Below, in pieces: positions 35,545-44,513 of a stretch of DNA of 64,000 bases. The stretch's first letter is position 1. The number at the start of each line of letters is the position of its first letter. The notes beneath the pieces were generated by a model. That model did no database searches, was not told the DNA's origin, and saw nothing but the letters and a program-made list of their open reading frames with translations. The stretch covers positions 310,001-374,000 of the forward strand of contig CP064979.1 of assembly GCA_016699575.1 (NCBI GenBank), given 5' to 3'. This DNA is from Flavobacteriales bacterium. Its GTDB lineage: Bacteria > Bacteroidota > Bacteroidia > Flavobacteriales_F > PHOS-HE28. The position numbers and the translations under genes were made by a program.

Positions 35545-36966
35545 ATGGTCACGTTGAACGCACGAAAATTGTTGGAAAGGCTCATCCTGTCCGCGCTTGC
35601 CCTGTCGGGTCCCGAAGTGCTGTTTGGTCAAGAGAGAGATACGCTTTCGTTCATCCGGTCGAAGCGGCTTTCGGATGCGGATCTGGCCAAGAAGCGGGAA
35701 GGAAGGTTCATTACAGGACTTCCTGATGTTTCATCGGACCCGGTTACCGGGGTTGGATTCGGCGTTCGAACCAACATCTATTGGAACGGCACCCGTGACA
35801 ATCCGCTCTTCGCGCACACGCCCTACTTGATGAAACTGAAGGCCAATGCTGCTTACTACACTTCCAATGCCAGGGAACTCATCCTTGCGTTGGATATCCC
35901 CTACTACAAGGGGTCGCGGTGGCGGTTCAAGATCGATGTGAAGGCACAACAGAATCCGACCAATCTCTATTTCGGCTCCACGGCTGCCACGCTCGGCCCG
36001 CTGCGGCTTCCATCAACATCGGAAGGGGGTCCCACCTTCGCCACTTATGACGAATTCGACCGTGCGCGCAAAACGCTAAGGCCCGGTGGCCCAGGCGAAG
36101 CGGATTTCGTGACCGACGCCTTGTCAAATCGGTTCAGGGAGACCGAGTACATGCTTAACCTGAAGGCGGACTATGCGCTTGGGAACGGCAAATGGCGTGT
36201 GATGTCCGGCTATGAGATCCAGCACCTGGGCTATGACACGTTCGAGGGCACGCAAGCGGAAGCTGTCGATCCCGCGACGGGGGAGTCAGTGATGGCTCCG
36301 AACGGTACGTCGTTATTGCGCCAGGACTTCGTGCAGGGGGCGATATCGGGCTTGGATGGAGGTCGAGTTTCCATTCTCCAAGCCGCGTTGATCTATGACA
36401 CGCGGGATCTGGAGCCCGACCCTTCCAATGGGCTCTATTTCGAGATCGCCAATGAGTACGCTGGTAAGTACATCGGTTCGCAATTCGACTTCAACAAGCT
36501 CTTCGTTCAAGCGCGCGCCTACCGAAAGCTGCCATGGGGCCGTCGCACCGTTCTTGCTTTCCGTTCAGCAGCCGGCAACATTTTCGGTAGCAACGCGCCG
36601 TTCTTCGAATTCCAGGACCAATGGAGTCCGGATGGCAGCGTGAACGCACTGGGAGGAAAGCAGTCGCTGCGCGGATACCGGGCCAATCGATTTCTGGCGC
36701 GGTCCCTCTGGTTCGCCAACATTGAACTGCGCATCCGGGTCGCGGAGACGCGCTTCTTGAAGCAACTGTTCGCGTTCAGCATCACACCGTTCTACGACAC
36801 GGGTACGGTAAGGGATCGCTGGCAGGATCTGAACTTCCGTGATCTGCGATCCTCCTATGGAGGCGGTGTGCGCATCGCTTGGAATCAATCCACCATCATC
36901 TCCCTCGACATCGGAGCTTCCCAGGAGGATAGGCTGCTCTATTTCGGTATTGGTCAAGTGTTTTGA
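35545..36966 (+). CDS. outer-membrane beta-barrel of Omp85/surface-antigen type
   Basis: 473 residues with an N-terminal signal region, followed by a bacterial surface antigen barrel (about 60-473). It has alternating aromatic strands, GKQSLRGYRANR and a C-terminal FGIGQVF. POTRA domains are not visible, so it resembles the POTRA-less DUF5982/BamA-like barrels of Bacteroidota. It sits between the adaptor and the pump genes of one operon, which suggests a role with them. Exact function unknown. Confidence 0.8.
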   Translation: MVTLNARKLLERLILSALALSGPEVLFGQERDTLSFIRSKRLSDADLAKKREGRFITGLPDVSSDPVTGVGFGVRTNIYWNGTRDNPLFAHTPYLMKLKANAAYYTSNARELILALDIPYYKGSRWRFKIDVKAQQNPTNLYFGSTAATLGPLRLPSTSEGGPTFATYDEFDRARKTLRPGGPGEADFVTDALSNRFRETEYMLNLKADYALGNGKWRVMSGYEIQHLGYDTFEGTQAEAVDPATGESVMAPNGTSLLRQDFVQGAISGLDGGRVSILQAALIYDTRDLEPDPSNGLYFEIANEYAGKYIGSQFDFNKLFVQARAYRKLPWGRRTVLAFRSAAGNIFGSNAPFFEFQDQWSPDGSVNALGGKQSLRGYRANRFLARSLWFANIELRIRVAETRFLKQLFAFSITPFYDTGTVRDRWQDLNFRDLRSSYGGGVRIAWNQSTIISLDIGASQEDRLLYFGIGQVF

Positions 36967-37066
36967 GCATGGTATACATGAGCTGCTTTTCCCAAGCGAA
37001 TGATGTCCCGGTTACTTGGATCCCGCGCAGCGGGATGGTCGTCGTTGTAAATGGATCCTTAACCCA

Positions 37067-40000
37067 ATGAAGGACTTCTTCGTCCGGTACAAGAACCCGG
37101 TAGCCGTGGTGTTGGCGCTCATCCTCATGGGCGGCTTGTTCGCGTATTCCCGTTTACAGTCGTCCTTGTTCCCAGAGGTCACCTTTCCCAAGATCAAGGT
37201 GATCGCCGACAGTGGCTTGCAACCCGTGGACAAGATGATGGTGACGGTGACGCGCCCACTGGAAGCCGTCATCAAGCGCACGCCGCACCTCAAAAACATC
37301 CGCAGTGTCACCAGTCGCGGCAGTTGCGAGATCAGCGCCTTCCTCGATTGGAGCGCCGACGTCGACCTGGGCAAGCAACAGATCACCGCCGCCATCGACC
37401 AGGTGCGCAGCGAACTGCCGCCGGGCACCACCATCGCCGTGGAGAAGATGAACCCCTCCATCCTTCCGGTGATGGGCTATGTCATCGGCGGTGGCGGCAA
37501 GAGCGACATCGAGTTGGACCTCATCGCCAACTACACCGTGAAACCTTACCTCGCGCAAGTGGATGGCGTGAGCGACGTGCGTGTGATCGGCGGGCGCAAG
37601 AAGGAATACCGCATCACCCTGCGTCCCGAACGCATGAGCGCCTTGGGCGTCAATCCCGATGCGATCACCGCTGCATTGGCCCGCACCAACTTCATCAACA
37701 GCAACGGCTTCCTCTTCACCAACCACCGTATGTACCTGAGCGTCACCGACGCCACCGTGGGTTCGCTGGACGAGTTGCGGCAATTAGTGATCTCCAACGA
37801 TGGCAAACGCATCAAGCGCCTGCAAGACCTGGCGGAAGTCGGTATCGCCGAGGAACCGCAATACATCCGCGTCAACGCCAATGGCACCAACGCCGTATTG
37901 CTTGCGGTGGTGAAGCAGCCCGCCACCAACCTCATCACCCTTTCCGATGATGTGAAGAAGCGCGTGGACGAGTTGAACAACGGCCTGCTTCCAAAGGGTG
38001 TAACACTGTCACCCTACTACGTGCAGTCGGAATTCGTGAGCGAGTCCATCAAGAGCGTGCGCGATAGTTTGCTCATCGGCCTGTTGTTGGCCATTGCCGT
38101 AGCGGTGGTCTTCCTGCGATCGTTGCGCTCCAGCCTCGTCCTGCTCATCACCATTCCCATCACATTGGGCCTGTCGCTGGTGGTGATGTACGCGTTCGGC
38201 TACACGCTCAACATCATGACCCTAGGTGCGCTCGCTGCTGCCATCGGCCTCATCATCGACGATGCCATCGTGGTGGTGGAACAGATCCACCGCACCCACG
38301 AGGAACATCCCGGCAGGCCCACGCGCGAGTTGCTCAGTGGTTCCGTGCGCTACCTGCTTCCCGCCATGGTCGGCAGCTCGCTCAGCACCATCGTCATCTT
38401 CCTGCCCTTCATACTGTTGAGCGGCGTGGCGGGCGCGTACTTCCGCGTGCTCGCGGATACCATGATGATCACGCTCGCCTGTTCGTTCGTAGTCACTTGG
38501 ATCGGCCTGCCTGTAGTCTATCTCCTGCTGCCCGAAGAGCGCAGGTCGAAAAAGGTCGTTGAAGAAGCTCCGGATCCCGAAAGCGAAGACACGGAGCGCA
38601 AGCCCGGCGCATGGGTGGGCTGGTTCATCCGCCGTCCGTGGTTGAGCGTGGGCTTCGTGGTGCTCGTCGGTTTCTTCGCGTGGATCGCTTCGCGCCACCT
38701 GGAAACCGGCTTCCTCCCTGAAATGGACGAAGGCTCCATCGTGCTGGATTACACCTCACCGCCCGGCACTTCATTGGAAGAGACCGACCGCATGCTGCGC
38801 GAAGCGGAGAAGACCTTGGCCGAGGTGCCGGAAGTCGAGAGCTACAGTCGGCGCACCGGCACGCAGATGGGCTTCTTCATCACCGAACCCAACTACGGCG
38901 ACTACCTCATCCAACTGCGCAAGGACCGCAAACGCACAACCCTCGACGTCATCGACGACATCCGCCGCCGGTATGAAGCATCACAACCCGCCTTGCGCAT
39001 CGACTTCGGCCAGGTGATCGGCGACATGCTCGGCGACCTCATGAGCAGCACCCAGCCCATCGAGATCAAGGTCTACGGCAACGACCAGCACCGCTTGCAG
39101 GCGCTTGCTCGCGAAGTGGCGCACGTTGTGGAACGCACGCCGGGAACAGCGGATGCGTTCGACGGCATCAACATCGCCGGACCGTCGGTGAACGTGGAAA
39201 GCAACGATCAAGCCTTGGCGCAGCGCGGTCTTTCACCACAGGACTTGCAAAGCCAATTGCAGACACAGTCCCAAGGCACTCCCATCGGGTCCTTGTTCGA
39301 GCGGCAGCAGCTCACACCCGTGCGCATGGTATACCCCAACGCGGCGGGCGCTTCCTTGGACGACCTGCGCGGCGCGCAGCTCTTCCTCCCGGATGGCCGC
39401 TTGGTCCGCGCTTCGGAAGTCGCGTCGATCACCGTCGGCCCCGGTGAAGCGGAGATCGAACGCGAGAACCTGCAACTGATGGTGCCTGTGACCGCGCGGC
39501 TGGACAACCGCGACCTCGGCAGCGTAATGGCCGACATACAGCGCAGCATTGCGACCGATATACACTTGCCCCAAGGCTACCACATCACCTACGGCGGTGC
39601 GTTCCAGGAACAGCAACAGTCCTTCAGTGAACTGCTGGTGATCCTGCTTGTCGCCAGCCTCCTCGTGTTCACCGTCCTGCTCTTCCTCTTCGGGGAATTG
39701 CGCGTGGCCTTGCTCATCCTGGTGCTTGCGGTGCTCGGTGTCAGCGGCTGCATCCTGGCGCTCTACCTCACCAATACCGCGCTCAACGTGGGCAGCTACA
39801 CGGGCATCATCATGATCATCGGCATCATCGCCGAGAACGCCATCTTCACCTACCTCCAGTTCGCGCACAACCGCGAAACGCTGGGCGTGGATGAGGCGCT
39901 CACCTTCGCCATCGGCACCCGCCTTCGCCCCAAGTTGATGACCGCCCTCGGTGCCATCATCGCCCTCATGCCCATCGCGCTCGGCATTGGTGCCGGTGCG

Positions 40001-40108
40001 CAACTGCACCAGCCGTTGGCCATCGCTGTGATCGGTGGCTTCTTGGTGGCGCTACCGCTGTTGCTGCTGGTGTTCCCCAGCATGTTGCGGGTGTTGTTCC
40101 GGAAGTAG
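37067..40108 (+). CDS. RND efflux transporter permease (HAE1-type)
   Basis: 1013 residues from the ATG at 37067 (MKDFFVRYKNPVAVV). Twelve-TM layout with two large periplasmic loops; TM4 motif GLIIDDAIVVVEQIHRTHEEH with the paired Asp used for proton relay, and the C-terminal TM block ending PLLLLVFPSMLRVLFRK. Family RND exporters of this group carry hydrophobic or amphiphilic compounds. Fourth gene of the TolC-adaptor-Omp85 operon. A diverged copy of its 3' end appears at 43875-43940. Confidence 0.93.
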   Translation: MKDFFVRYKNPVAVVLALILMGGLFAYSRLQSSLFPEVTFPKIKVIADSGLQPVDKMMVTVTRPLEAVIKRTPHLKNIRSVTSRGSCEISAFLDWSADVDLGKQQITAAIDQVRSELPPGTTIAVEKMNPSILPVMGYVIGGGGKSDIELDLIANYTVKPYLAQVDGVSDVRVIGGRKKEYRITLRPERMSALGVNPDAITAALARTNFINSNGFLFTNHRMYLSVTDATVGSLDELRQLVISNDGKRIKRLQDLAEVGIAEEPQYIRVNANGTNAVLLAVVKQPATNLITLSDDVKKRVDELNNGLLPKGVTLSPYYVQSEFVSESIKSVRDSLLIGLLLAIAVAVVFLRSLRSSLVLLITIPITLGLSLVVMYAFGYTLNIMTLGALAAAIGLIIDDAIVVVEQIHRTHEEHPGRPTRELLSGSVRYLLPAMVGSSLSTIVIFLPFILLSGVAGAYFRVLADTMMITLACSFVVTWIGLPVVYLLLPEERRSKKVVEEAPDPESEDTERKPGAWVGWFIRRPWLSVGFVVLVGFFAWIASRHLETGFLPEMDEGSIVLDYTSPPGTSLEETDRMLREAEKTLAEVPEVESYSRRTGTQMGFFITEPNYGDYLIQLRKDRKRTTLDVIDDIRRRYEASQPALRIDFGQVIGDMLGDLMSSTQPIEIKVYGNDQHRLQALAREVAHVVERTPGTADAFDGINIAGPSVNVESNDQALAQRGLSPQDLQSQLQTQSQGTPIGSLFERQQLTPVRMVYPNAAGASLDDLRGAQLFLPDGRLVRASEVASITVGPGEAEIERENLQLMVPVTARLDNRDLGSVMADIQRSIATDIHLPQGYHITYGGAFQEQQQSFSELLVILLVASLLVFTVLLFLFGELRVALLILVLAVLGVSGCILALYLTNTALNVGSYTGIIMIIGIIAENAIFTYLQFAHNRETLGVDEALTFAIGTRLRPKLMTALGAIIALMPIALGIGAGAQLHQPLAIAVIGGFLVALPLLLLVFPSMLRVLFRK

Positions 40109-40260
40109 CGGCTTGTCGAGTAGTGGTTCTACTTCGTGTGCGCCGGGGTTTTCTCCTTCCTCCGAAGTGGAGGCGAACAGTAGCCGGTTGATAATCCACC
40201 GAGGTCGAAACGGCTGGACCGATTTATCATTGTGAAGCTCAAATCACACTCGCGCGACAT

Positions 40261-41427
40261 ATGATCGATGCACTTAAGATATCGCGCATCCTGAACTCCA
40301 AGCATCTCGTCACCGGGTTGAGCCACAACCTCTACCGGTACCCCGCGAGGTTCAGCCCTCGGTTCGTGCGCGAGATCATCGCCAGCCTGAGTCAACCAGG
40401 TGATCTGGTCGTGGATCCTTTCGTTGGTGGTGGTACTTCAGCCGTTGAAGCGCTCTCTTCAGGCCGCAACTTCCTTGGCTGCGACATCAATCCGATCGCG
40501 GTCTTCGCCTCGAAGGCCAAGGTCACAACGTTCTCTAAAGAGACCCTGTCCGAGGCATTGCGGCTCATCAGTGCGAGGGAAGAGCAAGCCAACAGCGGAG
40601 GCTTGGTCCCCAAGCACTACCTGAAAGATGGATACTTAAACAATGTCCCAAGAAGGTTCCAGCGACTGGTCGCACCTATCCTCACCTTGACCGAGGACAA
40701 CGGGGATCCAGAAGTAGAGTTGTTCATTCGCTCGGTGCTGTTGAAGACCAGCCAATGGGCGCTTGATTGTCGGGAGCATACGCCAACGGGCCGAGCTATT
40801 CGTGCCCGCCTTATCCTGGACGCGAATGCCGTCTATGCGGGTGCAAAGGCCTTCACTCAACAATGCGAGTCGAGCGCTTCGCGCTTTGGTGTCGATCCCG
40901 TGGCCCAAATACACTTGAGCGCTGCCCAAGAGTTACCCGCCAAATTGCTTGTTACTAGCAGGGAGTTGGTGAAGGCGAAGCTCATCGTCACGTCACCTCC
41001 GTACGCAGGCACCCACATTGTCTATCACCAGTGGCAGATCAAGAGTAGAAGGAGGACTCGTGCTCCTTTCTGGCTCATCAATTCAATGGATGGGATGGGA
41101 GCACCGTACTACACGTTCGGGGACTACCGGACGCATACGCGGTCGAAGTACTTCGAGGAAGCCCTTGAAGTCTATTCTTCGATGAAGACCATGCTCGATC
41201 CCACGGGCACACTGGTGCAGTTGGTCGGCTTCTCGAACCCTAGGGCGCACTTGCCGAGATACTTGGAAATGATGGCGGCGGCGGGCTATGAAGAGGTTAC
41301 TGATCGCGATTCGCTTGGACGCGCCCACCGCGTTTGGCGCAATGTCCCGAACCGGCGTTGGTACAACAACACGGGTTCGTCACCTGCGAATGGCCGGGAA
41401 GTAATGTTGATCCATAGACCTGCATAG
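40261..41427 (+). CDS. DNA methyltransferase (N6-A or N4-C)
   Basis: 388 residues. SAM-binding motif I VVDPFVGGGTSAVEA at about 49-63, catalytic motif IV SPPY at about 245-248, and between them a roughly 160-residue stretch that could be a target-recognition domain. The order I then IV fits the alpha/gamma group. SPPY is compatible with N4-cytosine or N6-adenine methylation. One nucleotide separates its stop from the start of the GHKL ATPase, so the two are one transcription unit. No restriction nuclease is seen beside it. Part of cassette A. Confidence 0.85.
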   Translation: MIDALKISRILNSKHLVTGLSHNLYRYPARFSPRFVREIIASLSQPGDLVVDPFVGGGTSAVEALSSGRNFLGCDINPIAVFASKAKVTTFSKETLSEALRLISAREEQANSGGLVPKHYLKDGYLNNVPRRFQRLVAPILTLTEDNGDPEVELFIRSVLLKTSQWALDCREHTPTGRAIRARLILDANAVYAGAKAFTQQCESSASRFGVDPVAQIHLSAAQELPAKLLVTSRELVKAKLIVTSPPYAGTHIVYHQWQIKSRRRTRAPFWLINSMDGMGAPYYTFGDYRTHTRSKYFEEALEVYSSMKTMLDPTGTLVQLVGFSNPRAHLPRYLEMMAAAGYEEVTDRDSLGRAHRVWRNVPNRRWYNNTGSSPANGREVMLIHRPA

Positions 41428-41428
41428 C

Positions 41429-43843
41429 ATGTCAGACCAAAGTGCCCTTCTCAAGCGACTTCTCGACGCGACACGATCCAGCGAGATCTTGGCCATCCTA
41501 ACAGAATTGGGTGACCACCCTGAAAGGGGGATCCGCAGTCCGTTCGGCACTTCTCAGTTCTTCTGGGAGCCATACGACGGGAATGCGTTCAATATGGGAT
41601 CCATCGGGTTCGGATCCAAGTCCGGTCGCAGCTTGACCGAACGCATCACCAACGCGATCGACGCGTTGATCGATGCTCGGGCATCCGCCGCTCCCATGCC
41701 CAAGCCGAACTCGCCACAGGACGCGATGTCAACTTGGTTCGGCCGTCCAGTAACAGGACCCGACAAGGGATTGTACCAATGGGACTACACCAGTGATGGC
41801 TACGACCGGAGGATCCATGTGATATTGCAACCGAGCGACCTGCCCGATACACCTACGATAGACATCCTCGATTCCGGAATAGGGATCACGCCTGCTGAGT
41901 TCCCCAAGACCATTCTCTCCCTTCAACGCGGTAACAAGATCACGAAGAAATACTTGGCTGGTGCATACGGCCAGGGTGGCGCATCAACCCTTCGCTTCTG
42001 TGACTACGTGCTGATCGTATCGCGTTCAGAATCGTCGCCATCCAAAATCGGCTTCACCCTTGTGCGCAACGTGCGCTTGGGCGAAGAGTACAAGGAAGAC
42101 TGCTACGCGTTCCTTGCTTGGACAGACGCATCGGGTACCACGGCAGTGCTTGAATCGGACGATTCTTCACCGCTCGTGATCAAGACATCGGAGTCGCTCA
42201 AGAGGGACTACGTCCTATCCACGGGTACGCTGGTAAGACACTATGGATTCCAGTTGTCCAACACGGCAGGAAAGCTCGCTCCACAGCCAGGCAATCTGTA
42301 TCACTTCCTGCACTACTCGATGTTCGACCCGCTCTTTCCCTTTAGGATCGTGGACAATCGGGATAGCACCTCAGGTCGGGAGGAACTTGTGCGCGGTAGC
42401 CGCAATCGCCTGATGGACTATGCCAAGGCACCTGAAGCGGACGATGAGAATTCCCGGACGCAGTTGAAGCATTACCGCTCGATGGAATGGGTGACTCCGG
42501 CGGGTAGCGCGATACCATGCGTGGGCGTGGAGTACTGGGTGATATTCAACTACGAGAAGAAGAAGGAGACCTATCACCTTCGGCCGGACTCGAATGCACT
42601 CTTCGTGCAGAAGCGTCATCCGATCGTGTTCACTTTCAATGGCCAGAACCAAGGCGACATTGGGAACTATATCTTCAAACAAGCCAACCGGCCAATGGTG
42701 GCGCGGCATGCCATAGTGCATGTTGATGCGTCGCGGGTCGGCAAGGATGTGCGCAAGGGCTTGTTCACCTCAACGCGTGAAGGCTTGATCGAGGACGGAC
42801 CTGTGGTGAAGAGCATTCTGCAAGAGATCTCTCGCATGATATCAGAGGACGAGGTGCTGGATCGGCTGGAGAAGCAGCTCGAAGAGGCCGTTACGCAAAG
42901 GACTTCACAGGAAACCGAGGATGAAGTGCAGAAGCAGATCTCCGCTCTGTTGAAGGAAGCAGGGTACGAATCGACCGAGAAGGCTGAAACGGATACGCCG
43001 GGTGCGAATGACGACGGGATAAGGCCGCGCACCCCGCGTCCACCCAAACCACCACAGGAGCCGCTTCCTATTCTGCCCTATCCGGAAGTGTCGTTCGTGA
43101 AGATCGTCTATCCCGAGAATGCATTCGAGCTTGAGCTGAACAGTACGGTTTCCGTCCTGGTACACACGGACGCGGATGCACGGATGCACGAGCAACTGAG
43201 AGTTCGTTTCGAGCCTGACGTTCTTGATGTAGCCTCAGTTAAGCCGCTCAGCGGCGGTCGTGCTCGTTGGCGTCTCAAAGCCAAACAGGGGTCCACTGCT
43301 GGTCAGTCGGGTAACGTAGTTGTCACAATGACACGCTTGGACGGATCGCAGCTTACGGATTCGATCGACTTTGCTCTCATACCGCCGAAGGCGCAACCTG
43401 CCCAACAGGGCAAGGGGAAGATCCCACCCTTCGAAGTCTTGCCGGTGAATCCGGAAGATCCGGAGTGGGACACCTTGTGGGACGAGGAAGACTTCAAGGA
43501 CAAACACGCGGTCGCCTACAAGGCGCTCAAGACACAAGGCAAGATAATCGTTTACTACTCGACGGTCTTCACGCCTCTGGCCCAGACGTTAGCGCGGCTC
43601 AAGGTCCAGAGCGAGCACAAGATGAAGTTGTTCACTACCAACTACAAGGTCTGGATTGGTTACCATGCCATTATCCAACTCAAGGGACAGCAGAACGAGG
43701 ACGCCGCGACCAGTGATGATGGAGTTATTGAACTTGAGCGTGACCATGAGCGTGTTCGGGTTGCCCAGCTCCAATTGAAACAGGCAATGGCTATGACCGA
43801 ACTTATGCTCAAGGCGAGCAAGGCCCAAGAGGCCGAACGTTAG
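41429..43843 (+). CDS. GHKL-type (MORC/Hsp90-like) ATPase of unknown function
   Basis: 804 residues. N-terminal GHKL ATPase: N-box ERITNAIDALID (about 71-82), DSGIG (about 148-152), ATP-lid GAYGQGGAS (about 178-186). Middle part is a long S5/transducer-like domain. It is followed by a coiled-coil/linker rich in Glu, a Pro-rich hinge (PRTPRPPKPPQEPLPILP, about 530-547) and a C-terminal beta-rich then helical domain (about 560-800). No nuclease motif found. It follows a DNA methyltransferase at 1-nt spacing; a DNA-modification-guided ATPase is the inference. I do not recognise a named system. Confidence 0.75.
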   Translation: MSDQSALLKRLLDATRSSEILAILTELGDHPERGIRSPFGTSQFFWEPYDGNAFNMGSIGFGSKSGRSLTERITNAIDALIDARASAAPMPKPNSPQDAMSTWFGRPVTGPDKGLYQWDYTSDGYDRRIHVILQPSDLPDTPTIDILDSGIGITPAEFPKTILSLQRGNKITKKYLAGAYGQGGASTLRFCDYVLIVSRSESSPSKIGFTLVRNVRLGEEYKEDCYAFLAWTDASGTTAVLESDDSSPLVIKTSESLKRDYVLSTGTLVRHYGFQLSNTAGKLAPQPGNLYHFLHYSMFDPLFPFRIVDNRDSTSGREELVRGSRNRLMDYAKAPEADDENSRTQLKHYRSMEWVTPAGSAIPCVGVEYWVIFNYEKKKETYHLRPDSNALFVQKRHPIVFTFNGQNQGDIGNYIFKQANRPMVARHAIVHVDASRVGKDVRKGLFTSTREGLIEDGPVVKSILQEISRMISEDEVLDRLEKQLEEAVTQRTSQETEDEVQKQISALLKEAGYESTEKAETDTPGANDDGIRPRTPRPPKPPQEPLPILPYPEVSFVKIVYPENAFELELNSTVSVLVHTDADARMHEQLRVRFEPDVLDVASVKPLSGGRARWRLKAKQGSTAGQSGNVVVTMTRLDGSQLTDSIDFALIPPKAQPAQQGKGKIPPFEVLPVNPEDPEWDTLWDEEDFKDKHAVAYKALKTQGKIIVYYSTVFTPLAQTLARLKVQSEHKMKLFTTNYKVWIGYHAIIQLKGQQNEDAATSDDGVIELERDHERVRVAQLQLKQAMAMTELMLKASKAQEAER

Positions 43844-43874
43844 TGTCCTTTCGGTCGCTATAAATGGCCAAACC

Positions 43875-43940
43875 GCCGTCGGCGGATTTTTGGTGGCACT
43901 ACCGCTCTTGCTGCGGGTGCTGTTCAAAGCTGGGAGTTGA
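43875..43940 (+). pseudogene. remnant of an RND pump 3' end
   Basis: The in-frame read AVGGFLVALPLLLRVLFKAGS* closely matches the last residues of the upstream RND permease (VIGGFLVALPLLLLV...LRVLFRK). Six residues are missing and the DNA is diverged. It lies directly after the methyltransferase-ATPase cassette. It suggests that the cassette replaced or split a related transporter gene. Confidence 0.55.
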
Positions 43941-44030
43941 ATGCAATGTGCGGTCCTTAACAAGCGATAGCAGGTGTGTTCCATGTCTCGACCCGCGATA
44001 CGGACCGTGCTGACTACATTTGCCCCCGCA

Positions 44031-44384
44031 ATGCGCCGCCTCCTGTTCCTGCTCACACTTGCCGTCTATGGCTTCAGCGCCATGGAACTGCATGAGTGGG
44101 TGCGAGTGCCGCAAGTGGTGCTGCACCTGTTGGAGCATCATAGTGATCTGGGCCACCATGATGAGGAGACCAGTGATCATCATGATCACGATGGCGACCA
44201 CGACCCGTTCGGCAAGGGTTGCCACGGCGAATTCTGCGCGTGCAGCGGCATGATCGCCCTACCTACGGATCAACGGGCGTCGATCGTTTGCCTCCTTCCG
44301 CTCACCACCACCTTGGGCGAGGCCAAGCTCCCCATCGCGCTGGGTGCCTTCGCCGGCGGCGTCTGGAACCCTCCCAAAGCCTAA
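44031..44384 (+). CDS. His-rich small secreted/membrane-linked protein
   Basis: 117 residues from the ATG at 44031 (MRRLLFLLTLAVYGFSAMELHEW), with a signal-like N-terminus and a long His/Asp stretch (about 40-75: HHSDLGHHDEETSDHHDHDGDHD) that should bind divalent metal. It lies just before the CusA-CusC fusion gene on the same strand. Small His-rich proteins at this position are common in Bacteroidota metal-efflux clusters. Family name unknown to me. Confidence 0.7.
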   Translation: MRRLLFLLTLAVYGFSAMELHEWVRVPQVVLHLLEHHSDLGHHDEETSDHHDHDGDHDPFGKGCHGEFCACSGMIALPTDQRASIVCLLPLTTTLGEAKLPIALGAFAGGVWNPPKA

Positions 44385-44437
44385 GTTACCACCGCGTGTG
44401 GTGATCCCTGCCTGTTCCGCTTGGGCGGATCGGGCCC

Positions 44438-44454
44438 GCCTGCCGGAGGCAGGC
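44438..44454. repeat. palindromic GCCTGCC-gga-GGCAGGC element
   Basis: Perfect 7-bp inverted repeat with a 3-nt loop, located in the 130-bp gap between the His-rich gene and the pump gene. Such GCCTGCC palindromes are frequent intergenic repeats in Bacteroidota genomes; it may also attenuate transcription into the pump. Confidence 0.5.
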
Positions 44455-44513
44455 CTGCCTGCGTTCAGCGGGCAATTACTCGCTTCTCGTTCCATACCGA
44501 AGTCCTTTTCCGC

